NCBI GenBank assembly: GCA_965219405.1
Contig: OZ244736.1
Span: 1,736,001-1,800,000 of the forward strand
DNA length: 64,000 nt
Reading direction: 5' to 3'
DNA from: VXMO01 sp965219405
GTDB taxonomy: Bacteria; Chloroflexota; Dehalococcoidia; UBA6926
Shown here piece by piece: positions 50,727-57,686 of the stretch. Numbering within the stretch: position 1 is the first letter of the stretch; each line of letters begins with the position of its first letter. A program made the position numbers and the translations under genes. The notes below the pieces were generated by a model. The model searched no databases and was not told where the DNA came from. It saw only the letters and a program-made list of their open reading frames with translations.

Positions 50727-53567
50727 TCACTCCCCATCGGTGTTGAACCAGTCCCGCACTTCATCGCCCAATCGATCAAGCGTCGGTGTCTGGACATTGG
50801 ACGTGGGGAGCGCATCAATAAAGGCCGCCCCGTACGCGCGATTCAACACCCGTGAGTCCAGAACGATGATCACGCCCTGGTCTTTCGTACTCCGAAGCAG
50901 TCGTCCAACACCCTGCTTGAAACGCAGTAGCGACCGGGGAATCTGAAACTCGCTGAAAGCGTTCTCATATGTCTCGCCGCGCGCCGCGATAATTGGGTCG
51001 GATGGCACATCAAACGGGAGGCGGGTGACGATGAGCGCCTTCAACGCTTCTCCCGGCAAATCGACGCCTTCCCAAAATGCCGCCGCGCCCAGGATGACGA
51101 CGCCCTTGCGGAGTCGAGCAATTTCCGCCAGCCGATCCGGCGCGCCATCAATCCCCTGCCCCAGGACGTTGATGCCGCGCTCCCGCAGCTCGGAACTGAC
51201 CTTCGTGTACGTCTGGCGCAACGAGGCGTGCGAGGTGAACAATGCCAGCACGCCGCCGCCCGTCGCAGTGGCAACATCGATTATGGCCTGCTGAACGGCC
51301 TTGCCATAGGCGTTGTTATTCGGGTCCGGCACGTCAGCAGGAACCATTGCCGCCGCCGCATCCTCCGGCCCCAGCGTGAGTCTCACCTGCAACGTTTCCG
51401 GTTCTTCAAGTCCCAATCGGTCCGTGATGAATCCAAAGGAATCGTCCGTCGTGAGCGTCGCGCTGGAGAGGACAATCGATTTGCGGTCAGCGAAGGGGCC
51501 GGTTGCGAGGTACGGCGCAACGGACATCGGCGCCCAGTGCAGCGAGATGCCTCCACGCTGATCACGCGGGGTTTCAAGCCATGTAATGTCATCGTCAAGA
51601 TCAACATCTCTCATCACGCTCATCAAGCGTGCTCGAAGGTCAGTGATGCGTCTCACAATATCGTCCACGTCCGTGGACTGGCCTTGCCGCCCCTGTTGAG
51701 TCTGCAGTGCCGATCTCAGCCGCGAATCGATCAGATCAGCGACTACGGCAAGAGTTGCATCCAGGTCTTCCCATGCTTTCGCGGCCTCACGCCATTCATC
51801 CGTTTCCCGGACGCGCTGAATGAGCCGAACCTGGGAATCGCCGCCGCGATCTGAGCGTGATCCGGCGGCAATGACGCCTATGGCGCTGAAAAACTGACCC
51901 GCCCGAGTAGCCGTACTGCGAGCTGCCGCGGCAACCTCAGCGCCCGCGGCTTCCATCGTCTGAGCCGCTGCTCCGGCGGACGAGCCGGATGAGCTCATCG
52001 CCGCGGCAACAATCCGCGGCCTTCCCTCTTCCGAATCTGCTCCAAGCAAATTGAGCAACTCATTGACTTCGCTGTGAGAGATGCTGCGACCGTAGTGGTC
52101 GGTGGCCTCACGTTCAAGGTTGTGCGCCTCATCGAGAATCACGTGAGGGATTTCACCCAAAACGTTGCCGCCTGAGGAGGAGTCCGCCAGCAGAAGCGCA
52201 TGATTCGTGATGACAAGATGGGCGGCCTGCGCAGCCCTCCGAGCCCGACCGATGAAACACAATCCCTCACGCTCATAGGCGCAGTTGCCGTGCCCCTCTT
52301 CCGATCCTGCAGACAGGCTTGACCAACGCGCCGCCTCCTGTTCACCCATCGGCAGCTCACCCAGATCACCGCTTTCAGTCGATTCGAGCCAGACCATTAG
52401 CCGGGTAAAGAACGCGGCCTCGCCGGTCGTCACCTCAAGGCTGCCGAGCCGCGAGAGCAGCCGCGATATGCACAAGTAGTTTCCCCTACCCTTGAGCACG
52501 GCCACTCGTACTTCGTCCGGTGTCAGACCGAGCGCTCGCAGAGCGACTGGAACATCCTTGGTGGCGAGCTGTTCCTGTAGGCCGCGTGTGGATGTGGCAA
52601 CGACGACCTGCTCTTCAGCGGCCTCCGCACGCCAGATGGCCGGGATCAAATAGCCCAGCGATTTACCCGTCCCGGGCGGGGCTTCCAGGAGGAGTGTCCG
52701 ATCCGTTTCGTGGATTTCCGCCACTGCCTGTGCCATCTCCAATTGCTGTGTGCGTGGTTCGTACGAGTCTCCAAGCGCCTGGGCAAGCCCGCCATTGGAT
52801 TCAAACGCCGCCCCAATGGCCGCCGCTCCATCCTGGGTCGTGGGCAGTTTCCGCTGACGCGTCTCGGCTTCGACGCTCGGCTTGCCGAGCCTTTCGGTCA
52901 GCCGTCGGATAACCCGCTCAGGCCCGTCGCTGGCAATTTCCTGCTGTTGTGCAGCTAGCTCAAAAACCGGACCTGCTCTCCATTCACCCGGTGCACGATC
53001 GGAGAGGGAACGGATCATCGCCAGCGTGGCCGGGTCGAGGGCAAGAATCATGTCCCAGAACCTGAGAAAGACCTGCGCAGTCGCCTGCGCGTCTGCCAGC
53101 GCCCTATGCGGGCTGTCATTGGCGATTCCCATCTCTTCAATGAGCCATCCGAGAGCATGACTGGCGGCTGACGGCCTCAGGATTCGGGAGAGGTCGAGCG
53201 TATCGAACACGGCACCGCTTGGCATTACGCCACTCGCGTTCAGGAATCCCAGGTCGAACTGATAGTTCTGCCCGACCATCGGCAGGTTACCGATGAATGC
53301 GGCAAGCTCGTCCGCAATTTCGGTAAAGGGGGGCGCACCAACGAGATCAGCGTCCGTGATGCCGGTCAGCACAGAGACGAAATCAGGGAGCACATGACCC
53401 GGATTGACGAGTCGTTGGAAGCTATCGACGACCCTGCCTTCTTCGAGCTTGACCGCGCCAACCTCAATAATACGATCGTTCTCCGCGTTCAGGCCCGTGG
53501 TTTCCAGATCAAGCGAGACGAACGTCAGCGGAAATGGTGCGGTGTCCGACGCGCTTGTGACAGTCAT
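50727..53567 (-). CDS. dinG: DinG-family helicase with N-terminal DnaQ-like exonuclease
   Basis: 946 residues. The N-terminal DEDDh exonuclease (about 13-175) has Asp20/Glu22 (SLDLETTG), Asp105 (NYQFDLGFL) and His154/Asp159 (HRALADAQA). The XPD/DinG-type helicase follows: Walker A APPGTGKS (296-303), DEAH box (479-482) and C-terminal motif VGRLLRSTKDQG. The helicase Fe-S domain normally has four cysteines; only Cys366, Cys429 and Cys437 are seen, with Glu at the expected fourth position. Likely unwinds and trims DNA in repair. Overlaps the PHP gene by four bases and precedes ogg. Confidence 0.9.
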   Translation of the reverse strand: MTVTSASDTAPFPLTFVSLDLETTGLNAENDRIIEVGAVKLEEGRVVDSFQRLVNPGHVLPDFVSVLTGITDADLVGAPPFTEIADELAAFIGNLPMVGQNYQFDLGFLNASGVMPSGAVFDTLDLSRILRPSAASHALGWLIEEMGIANDSPHRALADAQATAQVFLRFWDMILALDPATLAMIRSLSDRAPGEWRAGPVFELAAQQQEIASDGPERVIRRLTERLGKPSVEAETRQRKLPTTQDGAAAIGAAFESNGGLAQALGDSYEPRTQQLEMAQAVAEIHETDRTLLLEAPPGTGKSLGYLIPAIWRAEAAEEQVVVATSTRGLQEQLATKDVPVALRALGLTPDEVRVAVLKGRGNYLCISRLLSRLGSLEVTTGEAAFFTRLMVWLESTESGDLGELPMGEQEAARWSSLSAGSEEGHGNCAYEREGLCFIGRARRAAQAAHLVITNHALLLADSSSGGNVLGEIPHVILDEAHNLEREATDHYGRSISHSEVNELLNLLGADSEEGRPRIVAAAMSSSGSSAGAAAQTMEAAGAEVAAAARSTATRAGQFFSAIGVIAAGSRSDRGGDSQVRLIQRVRETDEWREAAKAWEDLDATLAVVADLIDSRLRSALQTQQGRQGQSTDVDDIVRRITDLRARLMSVMRDVDLDDDITWLETPRDQRGGISLHWAPMSVAPYLATGPFADRKSIVLSSATLTTDDSFGFITDRLGLEEPETLQVRLTLGPEDAAAAMVPADVPDPNNNAYGKAVQQAIIDVATATGGGVLALFTSHASLRQTYTKVSSELRERGINVLGQGIDGAPDRLAEIARLRKGVVILGAAAFWEGVDLPGEALKALIVTRLPFDVPSDPIIAARGETYENAFSEFQIPRSLLRFKQGVGRLLRSTKDQGVIIVLDSRVLNRAYGAAFIDALPTSNVQTPTLDRLGDEVRDWFNTDGE

Positions 53568-54265
53568 CTCACGCCTACCACAGGAAGATCGGCGGCTCGC
53601 TCGTCCCAGTAAGAAATATCGCTGCCTTTGAGCAGAGAGCCGGTGGGGTAATAGCGGCCCTCGCGGATTTCCTCAATGAACTCCTCGACGTTGGAGATAT
53701 GCCGTTCTGTCACGATAGCCCCGGAGCCAATGCCGGACGTGGAATGGACATCCCCGCCGCCGACGCCCGTACGCCCGAGCACCCGGGCAACCTGCAGCGC
53801 AAAGAGGTTCTCCTGTGCATTATTCGCTCCGTTCACGACCTCCATCTCATCAGTCAGCTTGAAGATGGGGAGATCGGCCGCTTCCTCAACGGTGTACATC
53901 TGTGGCCAGCCATTGATGCGAGGATCATCGAACAAGCGGCGAAAGGGGTGTGCCGCGATCATGATGCCGTCCGAAGCCTGCACGACTCTCCGCAGGATCT
54001 CCGCGCGGTGAATGCCTGACGAATATCCCCTCAGTCCGAAGCAGGTAATGTGACCCAGGTCCGTGGCAACTTCCATGCCGGGAATGACGAGGAAGTCATG
54101 TTCGGCGGAGAATCGCTCAAGCTGATAGGTGTCCCAGACGGTGCCGTGTTCGGTAACGCACACACCGTCCAGTCCGACGGCCTTTGCAGCCGTCACGAGG
54201 TCCTGAGGCGAGAGGCCGCTATCGGATGAGCCAAAGCTTGTGTGTACGTGGAGATCCAATTTCAT
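53564..54265 (-). CDS. PHP-domain metal-dependent phosphoesterase
   Basis: A 233-residue PHP-fold protein. Metal-binding motifs: DLHVHTSFGSSDS at the start, VTEHGT, IPGMEV, IAAHPFRR and the late GGGDVHS. It resembles the CehA/trpH-like branch of phosphoesterases; a nucleotide or phospho-substrate is likely but not identified. First gene of the operon with dinG and ogg, hinting at nucleic-acid repair. A TAGAAT hexamer at 54286-54291 (minus strand) is a candidate -10. Confidence 0.85.
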   Translation of the reverse strand: MKLDLHVHTSFGSSDSGLSPQDLVTAAKAVGLDGVCVTEHGTVWDTYQLERFSAEHDFLVIPGMEVATDLGHITCFGLRGYSSGIHRAEILRRVVQASDGIMIAAHPFRRLFDDPRINGWPQMYTVEEAADLPIFKLTDEMEVVNGANNAQENLFALQVARVLGRTGVGGGDVHSTSGIGSGAIVTERHISNVEEFIEEIREGRYYPTGSLLKGSDISYWDERAADLPVVGVR

Positions 54266-54317
54266 GATGAGATTTCAGCCCTTGCATTCTACAGGAACGC
54301 TGCGACTGTAAGCGAAC

Positions 54318-54352
54318 AGGAGGGTCGCCTCTCAAGGGAGGGCGATCCTCCT
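54318..54352. repeat. Long imperfect hairpin upstream of the 83-residue protein gene
   Basis: Arms AGGAGGGTCGCC (54318-54329) and GGCGATCCTCCT (54341-54352) pair over 12 positions with one G-U in RNA, and CTC/GAG in the loop can extend it. It lies in the 194-base divergent gap, 107 bases before the start at 54460. Possible attenuator or terminator; no T-run follows. Confidence 0.6.
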
Positions 54353-54459
54353 GACTCGGGGCAGGGTTCAGTCTTTTGAGCAGAATGCAGACACTGGGGC
54401 GCAACGTGGTCGAATCGAGTAGGCTGTACGTGACAGAGGCGCTCTCGCGGGAGGCTCGG

Positions 54460-54711
54460 ATGTATCGCATTACGATTTCGACAAAGGAACACGGAACGAT
54501 CCTTGACCAGGATCTGATGGGCTTCGTGCTGATCCGAAAGATGCTGTGCGAACACGAGGATCCCACGCACGAGCCGGTGATGAGCATGGAATCACGCGGC
54601 GTGAACGGCTATGAGCAGATTGGACTGCTTGAGTGGGCCAAGGCCGTGACGACGGCGGACATGGTGGCGGACATGGAAGAGGGCCCCGGTCTGGCTGACT
54701 ACCCGAGTTAG
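54460..54711 (+). CDS. Small protein of unknown function
   Basis: About 83 residues, starting MYRITISTKEHG and ending EEGPGLADYPS. The ATG at 54460 follows GGGAGGCTCGG, an excellent ribosome site; the frame is open 84 bases further upstream but without one. Composition is polar with an amphipathic helix (LLEWAKAVTTADMVADM). No metal or membrane motif. It lies just before tRNA-Glu, which is on the other strand. Function unknown. Confidence 0.6.
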   Translation: MYRITISTKEHGTILDQDLMGFVLIRKMLCEHEDPTHEPVMSMESRGVNGYEQIGLLEWAKAVTTADMVADMEEGPGLADYPS

Positions 54712-54725
54712 TGCACTGTACGCGT

Positions 54726-54801
54726 TGGTGCCCCCAAGGGGACTCGAACCCCTGTCGGCGGCTTGAAGGGCCGCAGTCCTAGGCCACTAGACGATGGGGG
54801 C
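54726..54801 (-). tRNA. tRNA-Glu (anticodon UUC)
   Basis: Minus-strand cloverleaf: acceptor GCCCCCA, anticodon stem GCGGC/GCCGC with loop CCTTCAA (UUC), T-loop TTCGAGT, and an encoded CCA (54726-54728). Normal 76-base length. Confidence 0.95.
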
Positions 54802-54821
54802 ATGACACCTTCGTCTCTTCC

Positions 54822-54827
54822 ACTATA
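54822..54827 (-). promoter_or_regulatory. -10 hexamer of tRNA-Glu
   Basis: TATAGT on the minus strand, 20 bases before the tRNA 5' end; an ACGT-containing inverted repeat lies just upstream. Confidence 0.4.
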
Positions 54828-54883
54828 GACGTAACACGTCGTGCCGCGTCATCCGCTGCCCCTGACTTCCTTGCGGCATCCCT

Positions 54884-54889
54884 GATAAT
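54884..54889 (+). promoter_or_regulatory. -10 hexamer 6 bases before the 217-residue protein gene
   Basis: GATAAT (5/6) followed by six bases and the ATG at 54896. CTGACT at 54862-54867 is a partial -35 with 16-base spacing. No ribosome site, so a leaderless mRNA is likely. Confidence 0.45.
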
Positions 54890-54895
54890 GGATGC

Positions 54896-55549
54896 ATGAA
54901 GAATCGACCCATAACGGTCTTTCTGAACTCCCTGGGCATCTCCGGCGCGGAGCAGCAAACCGTTGCGCGCACCGTCCTGGAGGATGAAGGGTTCACGCGC
55001 GCCGGAAGAACCAACATGGCAGTCCACAAGGAACAGGACGCTGAGGACGCCCTGGAGGCGCGGCTGGCATTCCATTGCACGAACCAGGATTGCCGGGAGA
55101 CGCTGGATGAACGGGAGCTTCAAGTCTCTGAGCCCCGCGCGCTCGTCCTAGTGGAGCGGGACGCCTGCGAGGTGTGCGGCGGTTCAGCCGATCGGCGCGC
55201 TTTGAATAAGATGGCCGCAGCCATGAGCGGAGCCGGACTCTCTCGCGCAGTCGTGGTTGGCGGCACCAATCCAAAGTGGGCACGCATACGTCAGATCACG
55301 CCTCGAGCGGTTGAGTGGCGGTTCGTCAACGGGCTTGGCAATTCCAATCAGCGAGATGCCGCAAGCGATCTGAAATGGGGCGACGTCATCCTGATTTGGG
55401 CGGGCACTCCCGCTCAACACCGTGTAACGAATCTCTACTCGGGACCGCGCACGATTACGGTGCCGACAACAGGGATCGCCGCCCTGGCACGGGAAGCCGC
55501 CAGGTTCGCGCGAGGTCGGGGCGAGCGGAGCGGCAACGCGACCAGCTGA
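54896..55549 (+). CDS. Unknown zinc-binding protein, possibly DUF2325-like
   Basis: A 217-residue protein. Four cysteines (Cys61, Cys66, Cys91, Cys94) with spacing CX4C and CX2C look like a zinc knuckle. The C-terminal half reads AVVVGGTNPKWARIR..., ending in WAGTPAQHRVTNLY, which loosely recalls DUF2325 (a GG-containing beta strand, then a T..H segment). No catalytic residues can be assigned. It appears to be transcribed alone. The family guess is weak. Confidence 0.6.
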   Translation: MKNRPITVFLNSLGISGAEQQTVARTVLEDEGFTRAGRTNMAVHKEQDAEDALEARLAFHCTNQDCRETLDERELQVSEPRALVLVERDACEVCGGSADRRALNKMAAAMSGAGLSRAVVVGGTNPKWARIRQITPRAVEWRFVNGLGNSNQRDAASDLKWGDVILIWAGTPAQHRVTNLYSGPRTITVPTTGIAALAREAARFARGRGERSGNATS

Positions 55550-55569
55550 TCTTGCGCACCTACAATCAG

Positions 55570-56166
55570 TCAGCGGAAGTAGGCCTGATCCCCTACCGCG
55601 AACCCAAGTGACTCCGCAAGGTCGGCGTTAATCTCCAGTGCGTACTGCGCCGGCGCGGCGCTCGGATAATTCCTCAGCTGAGAATCCGGAACGCCCGGCT
55701 GCGGGATCATTGTCTGGATGTCCACAACAACTCCGGCCGAATCCATATAGAGGATGTCCAGCGGAATCAGGGTGTTTTTCATCCAGAAGTTGAGGGGTGA
55801 TTCCGCCGAGAAGACGAATAGCATTCCCGCGTTTTCCGCTAGGCTTTCGCGGTGCATCAGGCCGCGCGCCCGCTCAGTCGGCGTGGCCGCGATTTCCAGT
55901 ACAAAGACATGACCTTTGAGGGACATCCGACGGACGGATGCCGGATAATCTACATCCTCAATGATCACGAATCCTTCCTCAAGCAGTGACGCTGTGGGAA
56001 TTGGAGAAGGCGTCACGGTGGGTGTTGGCGGGAGAACGACAGCACTTGGAGGCTGCGGAGCGGAAGACGGTGCAGACGCCGAAAAGCCGGAGGAGGTACA
56101 CGCCCCAAGAGTGAACACAACAAACATCCCAATGACGCCAAGGACGGTAAGTGAACGAATACCCAT
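55570..56166 (-). CDS. DUF192 lipoprotein
   Basis: A 198-residue exported protein: hydrophobic signal with lipobox LGAC (Cys23), a Ser/Pro/Thr-rich linker (about 24-60), and a DUF192 domain with VEIAATPTERARGLMHRE-like segment (here LEIAATPTERARGLM), MLFVFSAESPLNFWMKNTLIPLDILYMD and YALEINADLAESLGFAVGD. DUF192 proteins are beta-barrel envelope proteins of unknown function, often secreted. Minus strand, divergent from tRNA-Thr. Confidence 0.88.
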   Translation of the reverse strand: MGIRSLTVLGVIGMFVVFTLGACTSSGFSASAPSSAPQPPSAVVLPPTPTVTPSPIPTASLLEEGFVIIEDVDYPASVRRMSLKGHVFVLEIAATPTERARGLMHRESLAENAGMLFVFSAESPLNFWMKNTLIPLDILYMDSAGVVVDIQTMIPQPGVPDSQLRNYPSAAPAQYALEINADLAESLGFAVGDQAYFR

Positions 56167-56190
56167 TCAGCCAAGGATACAGGACGTATT

Positions 56191-56199
56191 TGGTAGAAT
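56191..56199 (+). promoter_or_regulatory. Extended -10 promoter of tRNA-Thr
   Basis: TGGTAGAAT matches the extended -10 TGnTATAAT at 8 of 9 positions counting n, and lies 47 bases before the tRNA. Confidence 0.4.
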
Positions 56200-56246
56200 T
56201 GAATCAGCGTTCATCCACGCATATCCCGATTGGGGAGATGTTTCAA

Positions 56247-56321
56247 GCCAGCGTAGCTCAGGGGTAGAGCAGCGGTTTCGTAAACCGCAGGCCATCGGTT
56301 CAAATCCGATCGCTGGCTCCA
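56247..56321 (+). tRNA. tRNA-Thr (anticodon CGU)
   Basis: Acceptor GCCAGCG/CGCTGGC, discriminator T, encoded CCA (56319-56321); anticodon stem GCGGT/ACCGC with loop TTCGTAA gives CGU for the ACG codon. D-arm TAGCTCAGGGGTAGAGC and T-arm TCGGTTCAAATCCGA are standard. Confidence 0.95.
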
Positions 56322-56336
56322 CACAACAGAGAGAAT

Positions 56337-56359
56337 GAGCCGCGGTGTACGCGCGGCTC
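56337..56359 (+). terminator. Hairpin after tRNA-Thr
   Basis: Stem GAGCCGCG / CGCGGCTC with a 7-base loop, 15 bases after the tRNA; followed by GTCAGTCTTGG. A plausible but not classical terminator, with no T-run. Confidence 0.5.
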
Positions 56360-56739
56360 GTCAGTCTTGGTCCTCCCGGGAGATCAAGCGGGCGGCCTCA
56401 TAGGCCCTGGGAACGCGTTCTGTCCTGAGGTCTCCGGAGCAGCCAGAGCATCCCTTCCCGTCCTCTACACTATCGTGCGGGGATTAATAACCAGAACATG
56501 ACGTGTATGAATTCAGTTAGGATTTTTTCGGGCGAATTCAGCGGTCATTCTTGCCCAACTCTTCTCAATAGCCATGAGCCAATTGCTATGTCTTCAAGCC
56601 CCGTTCGTTGCAGTCCATCCCAGTCAAACAGGGCATATGCTAGAGTACGTCCTTAGCTAGTGACTGTGCTTGCCACTCACATCAGCGTGGTTGATGGGAC
56701 TTGTTCATATTTGAACACAAGGGGGGTGGATCGTTGAGT
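56360..56739. other. Non-coding stretch before the DUF502 gene
   Basis: No supportable gene here. It is less GC-rich than its neighbours and contains short runs such as GGATTTTTTCGG. A small inverted repeat GTTCA-TATT-TGAAC (56703-56716) lies 24 bases before the DUF502 start and could be an operator. A long leader or a small RNA cannot be ruled out. Confidence 0.4.
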
Positions 56740-57591
56740 ATGGATAACAGTGGTATGGAAGAAGCCACCGATAGAAAAGCGGCAGTAGAGGAGAGGCAAT
56801 CCAGCACGAAACATGGGGTTTCGTATGTGGAGGAGCACATACGGAAACATATCATGGACGGGTTCTTTGAGCTCGTTCCTCTGCTAATTACGATCGGCGC
56901 AATTGCATTCCTGGTTGGGTACGCGGACGTCCTGATCCGACCCATTATTCAACTGCTGGGGCTGCCGACGCTTGATTTCACAATCGGGGAAATCTCGATC
57001 AGTTTGAGCGCTGATTTCTGGGGAGTTGGCGCGATTATTCTTCTCATTGTTTTCTATTTGGTCGGTGTTCTCCTTTCATTCACCGTTGGCCGCAGGATCA
57101 TGAACGGCTTCAGCGGCTTTCTGTCCGCGCTGCCTATTGTGAAGCTGATTTTTGGCATGATGAAGAAAGCAATGACCTCTATCAGGGGCACTCAAACGAA
57201 TTTCAGTCGTGTTGTCTTTGTTGAGTGGCCCCGGGAAGGAATGATGGCGCTCGGTTTTGTTACCGGGCGCATTTATTCGCCAGAGACGAATGCGTCCATG
57301 GTGAGCGTTTATATTCCAACGATTCCCAACCCTACCTCCGGCAACATGGCCTTCGTGTTTGAGGACGACGTCATCGAGACGAACCTCAATCCCGACGATG
57401 CCCTGAGGCTTGTGTTCTCAGGCGGCATCGTACTCCCGGATACTGTGAATCTTGCTCGTCTTTCCATGGACCTGGAGGAACATCGAGTCTCCGAACTTGT
57501 GGGCACATTCAAGACGATATCCGTACCGGCCGCGGGTGATGATCCAGCTATGCCCGCGGTTTCCAAAAACACCACCGGACCCAAGTCCTAG
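56740..57591 (+). CDS. DUF502-domain membrane protein
   Basis: About 283 residues. A charged N-terminal region (about 45) precedes two membrane segments (FFELVPLLITIGAIAFLVGY and WGVGAIILLIVFYLVGVLLS), with the DUF502 body after: PIVKLIFGMMKKA, FVEWPREGMMALGFVTG, TIPNPTSGNMAFV and LVFSGGIVLPD. DUF502 (COG2928) members are inner-membrane proteins of unknown function. The ATG at 56740 and a TTG six bases earlier both follow GGGGGGTGG; ATG chosen. Single-gene unit convergent with the histidine kinase. Confidence 0.85.
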   Translation: MDNSGMEEATDRKAAVEERQSSTKHGVSYVEEHIRKHIMDGFFELVPLLITIGAIAFLVGYADVLIRPIIQLLGLPTLDFTIGEISISLSADFWGVGAIILLIVFYLVGVLLSFTVGRRIMNGFSGFLSALPIVKLIFGMMKKAMTSIRGTQTNFSRVVFVEWPREGMMALGFVTGRIYSPETNASMVSVYIPTIPNPTSGNMAFVFEDDVIETNLNPDDALRLVFSGGIVLPDTVNLARLSMDLEEHRVSELVGTFKTISVPAAGDDPAMPAVSKNTTGPKS

Positions 57592-57686
57592 CAAACGGAA
57601 CGAAACCAACGTATATGGGGGGTGGCGCGCTGGGGGCTATCTTCCTCTTGATTTACTGACAGCGCCTCATTGAGAAGACCACAGGT

